Source of the DNA: Salvelinus alpinus
Lineage: Eukaryota; Chordata; Actinopteri; Salmoniformes; Salmonidae
Length of the DNA: 64,000 bases
NCBI RefSeq assembly: GCF_045679555.1
Contig: NC_092091.1
Span: 77,184,461-77,248,460 of the forward strand
Reading direction: 5' to 3'
This document shows positions 42,228-53,742 of the stretch, one piece after another. Under the pieces are notes generated by a model, which had not been told where the DNA came from, ran no database searches, and saw only the letters and a program-made list of their open reading frames with translations. The stretch's first letter is position 1; each line of letters begins with the position of its first letter. The position numbers were made by a program, and so were the translations under genes.

Positions 42228-43352
42228 TATGACATCATAATGACAGGTAGTAGGTGAGTACTGACATCATAATGACAGGTGGTAGGTGAGTACTGACAGG
42301 TAAATGACAGGTGGTAGGTGAGTACTGACAGGTAAATGACAGGTGGTAGGTGAGTACTGACAGGTAAATGATAGGTGGTAGGTGAGTACTGACATCATAA
42401 TGACAGGTAGTAGGTGAGTACTGACAGGTAAATGACAGGTGGTAGGTGAGTACTGACAGCTAAATGACAGGTGGTAGGTGAGTACTGACAGGTAAATGAC
42501 AGGTGGTAGGTGAGTACTGACAGGTAAATGACAGGTAGTAGGTGAGTACTGACAGGTAAATGACAGGTAGTAGGTGAGTACTGACATCATAATGACAGGT
42601 AGTAGATGAGTACTGACAAGTAAATGACAGGTGGTAGGTGAGTACTGACAGGTAAATGACAGGTGGTAGGTGAGTATTGACAGGTAAATGACAGGTGGTA
42701 GGTGAGTACTGGCAGGTAAATGACAGGTGGTAGGTGAGTACTGACAGGTAAATGACAGGTAGTAGGTGAGTACTGACAGGTAAATGACAGGTGGTAGGTG
42801 AGTACTGACAGGTAAATGACAAGTAGCAGGTGAGTACTGACAGGTAAATGACAGGTGGTAGGTGAGTACTGACAGGTAAATGACAGGTGGTAGGTGAGTA
42901 CTGACAGGTAAATGACAGCTGGTAGGTGAGTACTGGCAGGTAAATGAAAGGTAGTAGGTGAGTACTGACAGGTAAATGACAGGTAGTAGGTGAGTACTGA
43001 CAGGTAAATGACAGGTGGTAGGTGAGTACTGACAAGTAAATGACAGGTAGTAGATGAGTACTGACAGGTAAATGAAAGGTAGTAGGTGAGTACTGACAGG
43101 TAAATGACAGGTGGTAGGTGAGTACTGACAGGTAAATGACAGGTAGTAGGTGAGTACTGACAGGTAAATGACAGGTAGTAGGTGAGTACTGACAGGTAAA
43201 TGACAGGTGGTAGGTGAGTACTGACAGCTAAATGACAGGTGGTAGGTGAGTACTGACAGGTAAATGACAGGTAGTAGGTGAGTACTGCCAGGTAAATGAC
43301 AGGTGGTAGGTGAGTACTGACAGGTAAATGACAGGTAGTAGGTGAGTACCTT
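42228..43352. repeat. 32-bp minisatellite, about 35 copies
   Basis: The unit is GACAGGTAAATGACAGGTGG then TAGGTGAGTACT, with GGTGG/GGTAG variants and some CATCATAA replacements. A stray unit follows at 43412-43440. Each plus-strand unit carries TAG/GTGAGT, a perfect 5' splice-site consensus, and CAG/GTAAAT. The long minus-strand frame with a 32-residue period is an artefact of three units per turn. Confidence 0.95.
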
Positions 43353-43454
43353 ATGATGTACCCTTGGAATTTGTAATTCTGCTGTTGTCAAAAGGAGCAG
43401 TGTTAGTTTGGTAAATGTCAGGTAGTAGGTGAGTACTGACTGATCCAGTAGAGT

Positions 43455-43640
43455 ACACTCTCAGATAAATAGAACCCTTTTCTGGTCATATGGAACCCTT
43501 GTAGGTTCCACATCGAACAATGAGTTCCAAATAGAACCTTTGAAAGGGTGCTATTTGTAACCAAAATGGTTTTATCTGAATTAAAAGGGTTCTATCTGGA
43601 ACCTTGGTTATGGGAGTTCTGCTACAGGGACAAATTGTTC
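43455..43640. mobile_element. Interspersed repeat with internal GGTTCCAAATAGAACC-type inversions
   Basis: ATAGAACCCTTTTCTGG, GTTCCAAATAGAACCTTTGA and AAAGGGTTCTATCTGGAACC are mutually inverted relatives, giving a foldback structure common in salmonids. Confidence 0.55.
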
Positions 43641-44130
43641 TAGAGAGCACAATTATTTTTAGAGTCCTGACTGTTCCAATGCTCCACATTGTTCCTGTTT
43701 AATGTAGGGAGGAAATGAATGGTGGAGCGGACGTTACTGCCAGTTGACAATAAATCAATCATTTTATTTTTGTTTCTCTTTCTCCATTTCTCCCTCTTTA
43801 TCCCCTTCCTTTTTGTATCCCTATCTACCCGCATCTCTCTCTCTCTCCACCCCCCCCCCCCCCACATGATTTGGTGCATTGCATTCCCATTTGCGTCATC
43901 CATGAGATGTGCCTGTGTCTGAGAGTTTATAAATAAAGACGAGGGAGAGAGGGAGAGCAGAAAGAGGGAAGGAGAGAGGGAGTGGAGGGAGATTGGGATC
44001 TGGTGGGGAGTGTGTGTGTGGGGGGGGGGGGGGGGGGGGTTGTGTGTATATTCCACTGGGGGGGGGGGCTATGACAGGTATGGAGAAAAAACATCCAATT
44101 GGGTGGTTCGATGAAATGATGGAGAGAAAA

Positions 44131-44172
<42 letters not shown>

Positions 44173-44473
44173 AGAGAAAGAGAGAGTATTTAAAAATGTA
44201 TATATTCTTTGTAAACTTGGCATGAAGCAGGGAGTGGTTTAAAGGAAGGAAGGTGCGGCTAGTCCATAAGAAACCACCTGAAATATTAAAGTTTTAAAAT
44301 GGCAGCTCCTTCAGTTGTGCCCGGTCACCTCCAATGACTTGTTTTCTGGGGGAACATAAATGCCCCTTCCTTCTCCTTGTGCAAGTCAAGTCCCCCAAAA
44401 CTCTCCCTGTCCATTTAATATTGTGACAATTTAGCATTTTATTTTGGCATCTGTATACAGACATCTTGGTGCT
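43641..44473. other. Noncoding, with C, G and GA runs
   Basis: A C run (43849-43863), a G run (about 44020-44039) and GA runs (44120-44187) are present. The rest shows no recognised gene or repeat. Confidence 0.5.
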
Positions 44474-47400
44474 GTAGTTTAGTTAGAGGATGGTGCTGGC
44501 TAGTAGTGGGATATGGTTTAGGTAGAGGATGGTGCTGGCTAGTAGGGGTGCTATGGTTTAGTTAGACGATGGTGCTGGCTAGTAGTGGTGGTATGGTTTA
44601 GTTAGAGGATGGTGCTGGCTAGTAGTGGTGCTATGGTTTAGGTAGAGGATGGTGCTGGCTAGTAGTGGTGCTATGGTTTAGTTAGAGGATAGTGCTGGCT
44701 AGTAGTGGTGCTATGGTTTAGTTAGAGGATGGTGCTGGCTAGTAGTGGTGCTATGGTTTAGTTAGAGGATGGTGCTGGCTAGTAGTGGTGCTATGGTTTA
44801 GTTAGAGGATGGTGCTGGCTAGTGGATAGTAGTGGTGCTATGGTTTAGGTAGAGGATGGTGCTGGCTAGTAGTGGTGCTATGGTTTAGTTAGAGGATGGT
44901 GCTGGCTAGTAGTGGTGCTATGGTTTAGTTAGAGGATAGTGCTGGCTAGTAGTGGTGCTATGGTTTAGTTAGAGGATGGTGCTGGCTAGTGGATAGTAGT
45001 GGTGCTATGGTTTAGTTAGAGGATGGTGCTGGCTAGTAGTGGTGCTATGGTTTAGGTAGAGGATGGTGCTGGCTAGTAGGGGTGCTATGGTTTAGTTAGA
45101 GGATGGTGCTGGCTAGTAGTGGTGCTATGGTTTAGTTAGAGGATGGTGCTGGCTAGTAGTGGTGCTATGGTTTAGTTAGAGGATGGTGCTGGCTAGTAGT
45201 GGTGCTATGGATTAGTTAGAGGATGGTGCTGGCTAGTAGTGGTGCTATGGTTTATTTAGAGGATGGTGCTGGCTAGTAGTGGTGCTATGGTTTAGGTAGA
45301 GGATGGTGCTGGCTAGTAGGGGTGCTATGGTTTAGTTAGATGATGGTGCTGGATGGTGGATAGTAGGGGTGCTATGGTTTAGTTAGAGGATGGTGCTGGC
45401 TAGTAGTGGTGCTATGGTTTAGTTAGAGGATGGTGCTGGCTAGTAGTGGTGCTATGGTTTAGTTAGACGATGGTGCTGGCTAGTAGTGGTGCTATGGTTT
45501 AGTTAGAGGATGGTGCTGGCTAGTAGTGGGCTATGGTTTAGTTAGAGGATGGTGCTGGCTAGTAGTGGTGCTATGGTTTAGGTAGAGGATGGTGCTGGCT
45601 AGTAGTGGTGCTATGGTTTAGTTAGACGATGGTGCTGGCTAGTAGTGGTGCTATGGTTTAGTTAGAGGATGGTGCTGGATAGTAGTGGTGCTATGGTGCT
45701 GGCTAGTAGTGGTGCTATGGTCAAAGGTAGAGGATGGTGCTGGCTAGTAGGGGTGCTATGGTTTAGTTAGAGGATGGTGCTGGCTAGTAGTGGTGCTATG
45801 GTTTAGTTAGAGGATGGTGCTGGCTAGTGGATAGTAGTGGTGCTATGGTTTAGTTAGAGGATGGTGCTGGCTAGTAGTGGTGCTATGGTTTAGTTAGAGG
45901 ATGGTGCTGGATAGTGGATAGTAGGGGTGCTATGGTTTAGTTGGAGGATAGTGCTGGCTAGTAGTGGTGCTATGGTTTAGGTAGAGGATGGTGCTGGCTA
46001 GTAGTGGTGCTATGGTTTAGTTAGAGGATGGTGCTGGATAGTAGTGGTGCTATGGTTTAGGTAGAGGATGGTGCTGGCTAGTAGTGGTGCTATGGTTTAG
46101 GTAGAGGATGGTGCTGGCTAGTAGTGGTGCTATAGTTTAGGTAGAGGATGGTGCTGGCTAGTAGTGGTGCTATGGTTTAGGTAGAGGATGGTGCTGGCTA
46201 GTAGTGGTGCTATGGTTTAGGTAGAGGATGGTGCTGGCTAGTAGTGGTGCTATGGTTTAGTTAGAGGATGGTGCTGGCTAGTAGTGGTGCTATGGTTTAG
46301 TTAGAGGATGGTGCTGGCTAGTAGTGGTGCTATAGTTTAGGTAGAGGATGGTGCTGGCTAGTAGTGGTGCTATGGTTTAGTTAGAGGATGGGCGCTGGCT
46401 AGTAGTGGGATATGGTTTAGTTAGAGGATGGTGCTGGCTAGTAGTGGTGCTATGGTTTAGGTAGAGGATGGTGCTGGCTAGTAGTGGTGCTATGGTTTAG
46501 TTAGACGATGGTGCTGGCTAGTAGTGGTGCTATGGTTTACTTAGAGGATGGTGCTGGCTAGTAGTGGTGCTATGGTTTAGTTAGAGGATGGTGCTGGCTA
46601 GTAGTGGTGCTACGGTTTAGTTAGAGGATGGTGCTGGCTAGTAGTGGTGCTATGGTTTAGTTAGAGGATGGTGCTGGGTAGTGGTGCTATGGTTTAGTTA
46701 GAGGATGGTGCTGGCTAGTAGTGGGCTATGGTTTAGTTAGAGGATGGTGCTGGCTAGTAGTGGTGCTATGGTTTAGGTAGAGGATGGTGCTGGCTAGTAG
46801 TGGTGCTATGGTTTAGTTAGAGGATGGTGCTGGCTAGTAGTGGTGCTATGGTTTAGGTAGAGGATGGTGCTGGCTAGTAGGGGTGCTATGGTTTAGTTAG
46901 AGGATGGTGCTGGCTAGTAGTGGTGCTATGGTTTAGTTAGAGGATGGTGCTGGATAGTGGATAGTAGGGGTGCTATGGTTTAGTTAGAGGATGGTGCTGG
47001 CTAGTAGTGGTGCTATGGTTTAGTTAGAGGATGGTGCTGGCTAGTAGTGGTGCTATGGTTTAGGTAAAGGATGGTGCTGGCTAGTAGTGGTGCTATGGTT
47101 TAGTTAGAGGATGGTGCTGGCTAGTAGTGGTGCTATGGTTTAGTTAGAGGATGGTGCTGGCTAGTAGTGGTGCTATGGTTTAGGTAGAGGATGGTGCTGG
47201 CTAGTAGGGGTGCTATGGTTTAGTTAGAGGATGGTGCTGGCTAGTAGTGGTGCTATGGTTTAGTTAGAGGATGGTGCTGGATAGTGGATAGTAGGGGTGC
47301 TATGGTTTAGTTAGAGGATGGTGCTGGCTAGTAGTGGTGCTATGGTTTAGTTAGAGGATGGTGCTGGCTAGTAGTGGTGCTATGGTTTAGTTAGAGGATG

Positions 47401-47887
47401 GTGCTGGCTAGTAGTGGTGCTAGGGTTTAGTTAGAGGATGGTGCTGGCTAGTAGATAGTAGTGGTGCTATGGTTTAGTTAGAGGATGGTGCTGGCTAGTT
47501 GTGGTGCTATGGTTTAGTTAGAGGATGGTGCTGGCTAGTAGTGGTGCTATGGTTTAGTTAGAGGATGGTGCTGGCTAATAGTGGTGCTATGGTTTAGTTA
47601 GAGGATGGTGCTGGCTAGTAGTGGTGCTATGGTTTAGGTAGAGGATGGTGCTGGCTAGTAGGGGTGCTATGGTTTAGTTAGAGGATGGTGCTGGCTAGTA
47701 GTGGTGCTATGGTTTAGGTAGAGGATGGTGCTGGCTAGTAGTGGTGCTATGGTTTAGGTAGAGGATGGTGCTGGCTAGTAGTGGTGCTATGGTTTAGGTA
47801 GAGGATGGTGCTGGCTAGTAGTGGTGCTATGGTTTAGGTAGAGGATGGTGCTGGCTAGTAGTGGTGCTATAGTTTAGTTAGAGGGTG
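44474..47887. repeat. 40-bp minisatellite, about 85 copies (3.4 kb)
   Basis: The unit is GCTATGGTTTAGTTAGAGGA, TGGTGCTGGCTAGTAGTGGT. Common variants are GTTAG/GGTAG and GTAGTGG/GTAGGGG, with recurrent insertion of GGATAGTAG (for example near 44825, 44990, 45355, 45830, 45913 and 46948). The insertion-bearing units recur in similar contexts, which suggests higher-order duplication. Confidence 0.96.
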
Positions 47888-48094
47888 GTGTGTGTATTCC
47901 ACTACAGAGACCATCAGTACACAGTGAAGCACACGCACACACATACAAGCACTTACAGACATTGAGTGGCAGTGAGAAACAGTGAGAAGCTGTGAGAAGC
48001 TGTAGTCAATAAAGACAGAAAGAAAGATGTGGAAGTAGGAGGAACTCAGGAGAGAAAGAGAAAATAGGGTAATCCTTGCTTTTCCACAGGGTGA

Positions 48095-48992
48095 TGAAGA
48101 TGAGAGGAGGAGAGAGAGGAGAGAGAGCATTAGCTCAGCACAGAGGGAGGAGGGATTGAGAGCAGGAATGGATGGATGGAGGATGGAGAGGGAAGGAGTG
48201 GTGAAAAATTGGACAAGACGGATGGACTTAATGTAGGCCAAAATTTTACAGTACAAGCATCTGAATATCTCCATCCATCCTCCCTCCTCCCTCTCTCATC
48301 CCTCCTTCCCTCTCTCCATCCCTCCACTCTCTCTCCATGCTCCCTCTTTCCATCCCTCCTACCTCTCTCCATGCTCCCTCCTCCCTCTCTCCATCCCTCC
48401 ACTCTCTCTCCATGCTCCCTCCTCCCTCTTTCCATCCCTCCTACCTCTCTCCATGCTCCCTCCTCCCTCTCTCCATCCCTCCACTCTCTCTCCATGCTCC
48501 CTCCTCCCTCTTTCCATCCCTCCTACCTCTCTCCATCCCTTTCTCCATCCCTCCTTCCCTCTCTCCATCCCTCCACTCTCTCTCCATGCTCCCTCCTACC
48601 TCTCTCCATCCCTCTCTCCTTCCCTCCTCCCTCTCTCCATCCCTCCTACCTCTCTCCATCCTTACTACCTCTCTCCATCCCTCATTGCTTCTCTCAATCC
48701 TTTCACTCTCTCTCCATCCCCCTTCCTCCCTTTCCCAATCCTTCCTACCTCTCTCCATCCCTTTCTCTATCCCTCCTTGCATCTCTCTACCCCTCCTACA
48801 TATCTCCATTCCCCCTCTCTCCATCCCTCCTTGCCTCTCTCCATCCTCCATCCTACCTCTCTCCATCCTCCATCCTCCATTCCCCCTCCCTCTCTCCATC
48901 CCTCCTTGCCTCTCTCCATCCCCCCACTCTCTCTCCATCCTCCATCCTTCCTCTCTCCATCCTCCATCCCTCACTCCATCCTCCTTTTAGAG
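48095..48992. repeat. Pyrimidine-rich degenerate repeat region
   Basis: It starts as GGA/GAGA-rich text and from 48265 is composed of CTCTCTCCATCCCTCC, CATGCTCCCTCCTCC and TACCTCTCTCCATC blocks. Blocks repeat with a period of about 63 bp between 48320 and 48600 and degrade to the right. The many open frames on both strands are artefacts of composition. Confidence 0.85.
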
Positions 48993-49266
48993 AGTAGGTA
49001 GATGCACACCCAAAAGGTTGAAACGGAAATTAAACTTCAGAAAAAGGAAGTTGCACTCGAAGTACTAGTAAAAGAAGGTAGACATCCACCAAAGGAAAGC
49101 TGCTGAGGCACTGATCAACAGGAAATTCAACTTGACAAAACTACAGTCGTGAACACGATCAACTCTTCATTGGATGTCTGGGAGTGTCTAGTACTTCTTC
49201 ATAACGGCACAGAGCAGCATAGAGACAATCAAGCCAATAATGTTGCCTTGAGACTTTGGCTTTGTC

Positions 49267-49378
49267 AAAAATGGAACCCTATCCCCGATATACTGTAGTG
49301 CACTACTTTTGAGCACAGCCCTATGGACCCTGGTCAAAAGTAGGGCACTATACAGGGAAAAGGGTGCCGTTTCAGACG
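49267..49378. mobile_element. Palindromic foldback repeat, copy 4
   Basis: AAAATGGAACCCTATCCCCG and ACAGGGAAAAGGGTGCCGTT form imperfect arms around GGACCCTGGTCAAAAGTAGG. Confidence 0.75.
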
Positions 49379-49482
49379 CATGAAGTCTATTACAGCTGAG
49401 CGGTAATGGAGAGTACACAGCAGAGCTGAGCTGAGGTCACATCTAAGTCAACTGAAATTCCAGTCAGTTGAGAAAAAGGGCT

Positions 49483-49627
<145 letters not shown>

Positions 49628-50011
49628 CCTGTGCAGAAGGTATACACTACACAATGCTTCGATAGAGTGTGTGTCTACACTCTCCAGTCATGTAAGTGCA
49701 CACATGCCACGTGCCATCGAAGGAAGTGAAATTAGATATGGTGAATCGGAAGTTGTGACGCCAAGGCTAGGAAAGAAAACTCCTGTAGAGGACAGTGTGA
49801 ATGAAAGAGAGAGAGACAAAAGGAATGATGAGCGAGAGAGCGAGAGAGAGAGCGAGAGAGAGAGAGGGGAAAGGAGCAAGACTATATGAAATGAAAAAGC
49901 TCAATAGTTTGGTCCTTATAGCAGTGAGCTGCAGAGCGGAAGTGAAAGATGCTTCTGTGTCTGACTGGGAGTGTGTGTGTTTCTCCACGTCTGTAAACTG
50001 TATGAATGTGT

Positions 50012-50480
50012 GTGTGTGTACTGTACCTGACCGTGTGTGTGTACTGTACCTGACCGTGTGTGTATACTGTACCTGACCGTGTGTGTGTGTACTGTACCTG
50101 ACCGTGTGTGTGTGTACTGTACCTGACCGTGTGTGTGTGTACTGTACCTGACTGTGTGTGTGTGTACTGTACCTGACCGTGTGTGTGTGTACTGTACCTG
50201 ACCGTGTGTGTGTGTACTGTACCTGACCGTGTGTGTGTGTACTGTACCTGACCGTGTGTGTGTATACTGTACCTGACCGTGTGTGTGTGTACTGTACCTG
50301 ACTGTGTGTGTGTGAACTGTACCTGACCGTGTGTGTGTGTACTGTACCTGACCGTGTGTGTGTGTACTGTACCTGACCGTGTGTGTGTGTACTGTATCTG
50401 ACCATGTGTGTGTATACTGTACCTGACCATGTGTTCGTGTGTGTATGTGTGTGTGTGTGTGTGTGTACTGTACCTGATCG
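50012..50480. repeat. 25-bp minisatellite, about 18 copies
   Basis: The unit is CTGACCGTGTGTGTGTGTAC then TGTAC. The TG part varies in length, and one copy is shifted into a longer TG run near 50440. The minus-strand frames with VQYTHTRSGT-type repeats are artefacts. Confidence 0.93.
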
Positions 50481-50916
50481 TGTGTGTCCACCTGTTTCCC
50501 CATCTATCTTCAGACCCCAGGGGTGTGTTGGCTCAGCGGCGAACATCGACTCGCTCGACCCTCACCACACACCTCAGATCAGAGAGACGGACACCAGCCC
50601 TACCGTCACCTCTGGTAGCACACACCGCCCCTCGCCCCCTTCATCCACCCCCCCCACTCACCCACCTCACTCTCAACGGGGTCTTTATGACAGTGGGACT
50701 GTGTGACTTCATCTGGAGAGAGCAACTTTGTAGCAACACTTCAATCATCCGATTGATTATCTGATCAGGTGGAAGGTTATTTCCAGTTGGTTAGGATCAG
50801 AGATGTTGAGTTTCGCTGTGCAAGACATGATGGGCGGACACTGTACAGACAGATAGAGAGAGAGAGACGCACGCACACTCATACATGAAGGCAAACTATG
50901 TACAGCTGGTGGTGGT

Positions 50917-51350
<434 letters not shown>

Positions 51351-51464
51351 ATGCATCATGGCAGTGGGCAGTAGAGTACTGAGGTCCAGATCTTCAGGAG
51401 GAGGAGGTGTAAAACAACAACATGGATTTCCTCCATCACTCATCTGATTCACTCTTAAACTGCC

Positions 51465-52312
51465 TGTTCCTTTATCTGATTAACTGCCTGTTCCTTTATC
51501 TGATTAACTGACTGTTCCTTTATCTGATTAACTGGCTGTTCCTTTATCTGATTAACTGACTGTTCCTTTATCTGATTAACTGACTGTTCCTTTATCTGAT
51601 TAACTGGCTGTTCCTTTATCTGATTAACTGGCTGTTCCTTTATCTGATTAACTGGCTGTTCCTTTATCTGATTAACTGACTCTTCCTTTATCTGATTAAC
51701 TGCCTGTTCCTTTATCTGATTAACTGACTGTTCCTTTATCTGTTAACTGACTGTTCCTTTATCTGATTAACTGACTGTTCCTTTATCTGATTAACTGACT
51801 GTTCCTTTATCTGATTAACTGACTGTTCCTTTATCTGATTAACTGACTGTTCCTTTATCTGATTAACTGACTGTTCCTTTATCTGATTAACTGGCTGTTC
51901 CTTTATCTGATTAACTGACTGTTCCTTTATCTGATTAACTGACTGTTCCTTTATCTGATTAACTGACTGTTCCTTTATCTGATTAACTGACTGTTCCTTT
52001 ATCTGTTAACTGACTGTTCCTTTATCTGATTAACTGGCTGTTCCTTTATCTGATTAACTGACTGTTCCTTTATCTGTTAACTGACTGTTCCTTTATCTGA
52101 TTAACTGACTGTTCCTTTATCTGTTAACTGACTGTTCCTTTATCCGATTAACTGACTGTTCCTTTATCTGATTAACTGACTGTTCCTTTATCTGATTAAC
52201 TGACTGTTCCTTTATCTGATTAACTGACTGTTCCTTTATCTGATTAACTGACTGTTCCTTTATCTGTTTAACTGACTGTTCCTTTATCTGTTAAACTGAC
52301 TGTTCCTTTATC
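51465..52312. repeat. 24-bp minisatellite, about 36 copies
   Basis: The unit is TTCCTTTATCTGATTAACTG then ACTG, with GGCTG/GCCTG variants and repeated 3-bp deletions (CTGTTAAC). Confidence 0.95.
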
Positions 52313-52324
52313 TCTTTACATGTG

Positions 52325-52612
52325 ACTGACTGGGGTTAAAATCTGGGTCTTCTGAGTGCCACAAGACTGTGTTCGCCTGCTGAGCTAAAGCCTCGGGAAC
52401 TAACGCACTCAGCTGATAGTGTGGGAGAGGCAGGGGAATCCGGGTCTCCTGCATGTCACAAGACTGAGTTTGCCCGCTGAGCTAAACGCCTGTCTGTCTA
52501 CATTTGTCTGTCTATCTCTTTATGTGTCTGTCTGTATGTAGCCGACTGGGTCTCCTGTGCACCACAAGACTGTGTTAGTCCGCTGAACTAAAGCCAAGAG
52601 AGCTAAAGCAAG
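52325..52612 (-). other. Three tRNA-like copies in tandem
   Basis: On the minus strand TTTAGCTCAGCGGGC (like an A box), then CAGTCTTGTGACATGCAGGA and GACCCGGATTCCC (like a B box) appear at about 52430-52495. Related copies lie at about 52325-52400 and 52545-52612 (GCTTTAGTTCAGCGGA). They look tRNA-derived and are degenerate; the acceptor and T stems are not convincing, so functional tRNAs are not claimed. Confidence 0.5.
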
Positions 52613-52687
52613 TCAGTCTTCAGGGGTTGTCATTGGGTTGGCTTGAAAGTATACAGCACCACATGAGCGTAACACTATGCTGGACAG

Positions 52688-52749
52688 ACCAGTTACACCA
52701 ACACTAATGACACCAACACTAATGACACCAACACTAATGACACCAACAC
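52688..52749. repeat. Short 15-bp direct repeats
   Basis: Four copies of ACACCAACACTAATG or its variant. Confidence 0.85.
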
Positions 52750-53544
52750 GTTCTGAGTTTGACCAATTAGCCAGTTGGATCCATATGATGATAATCCCAA
52801 TTATATCGTTAGAACCCCCACCTACACTTTCCAAAGTCCTTCTGTATCTCTTAACCTGAATGTGTCCCACTCATAATATCTAAGACTACTCATTCATTCC
52901 TGTCTCATGTCGCATGTCACCAACTATTTCGGCACATGTGAGAGTGCTGTGGGTTTTATTGACTAAGTCTCCACTCCTTATAGGCTAAGTCAAATTATTC
53001 ATTCATAAATGTCTGTGCGACAACCTCCGTTTGGCAGTAGGTAAATGTCCCCCCCTCCTTCTGTTTAATCAAATTTAGTTTTCCCCCACTGATCTCCTTT
53101 CCTCTCTCTTCCTTCTATTCTCTCGCTCTCCGTTCATCTCGCTATTCCCCCTCTCTCTGAGGCGTGCCGTTGCCGCCCGGAAACAGACCATAGAGGCTTC
53201 TGATCGCGAGCCAAGCAGCGAACCTAGTGCTGCTTTCTCTACCCGTCCTCCGCTCCTCCACAAAGCGCAGTCATTACCGGGCATCGTGCCTCCGTACCTC
53301 CCTCCCTTCCTCTCACTCACTCACTCACTCAATCAATCACTCACTCCATCCCTCCCTCCCGCGTGAGTCTGTCTGAATCTACTCCTTTCTCTATCTCGGA
53401 GCGCTGTCCTCTAGGCTATCTGCGGTTGCGCGCGTGGTCTCTCCAAGAATCCTCTCATCACCCGCACGCACAGTGCACCGCCCCTTCTCTTTCCGTTTTT
53501 TTTCTTCTCTCAATTACTCCCCCCCCTCCCTCGATCTTGGCCCG

Positions 53545-53742
53545 TGACGTAGGGGATTCCGTTGTGCCCACAACCGTAGGCGCTAACGGGATTTTCGAGT
53601 ATAAATTGGACACCGGGAGCCAACATTCGGTACTCTCTCAGTCGCTCCGACTCGGGAACCAATCGTCCAGAGTACCAGTCAGCGGAGATAGCAGGCAGTA
53701 TTTCACCCTCTCAGGCTAACTCGCTTTCGGCTTTGGTTTGAA
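53545..53742 (+). promoter_or_regulatory. Probable promoter and 5' UTR of the rtn4rl2-like gene
   Basis: A TATAAAT lies at 53600-53606, with a CRE-like TGACGT at 53545-53550 about 50 bp upstream. A start near 53630 would give a 5' UTR of about 110 bp before the ATG at 53743. The region upstream (53150-53480) is GC-rich compared with its surroundings, as near vertebrate promoters. All assignments are from motif position only. Confidence 0.45.

Noticed and set aside
42267-43391. 374-residue minus-strand frame with a 32-residue period
   Set aside because: Three 32-bp units make one 96-bp turn that happens to be open. It is tandem repeat only.
48176-49001. Several overlapping Ser/Pro/His and Arg/Gly/Glu frames
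   Set aside because: They come from the pyrimidine-rich degenerate repeat. All six frames are open for compositional reasons.
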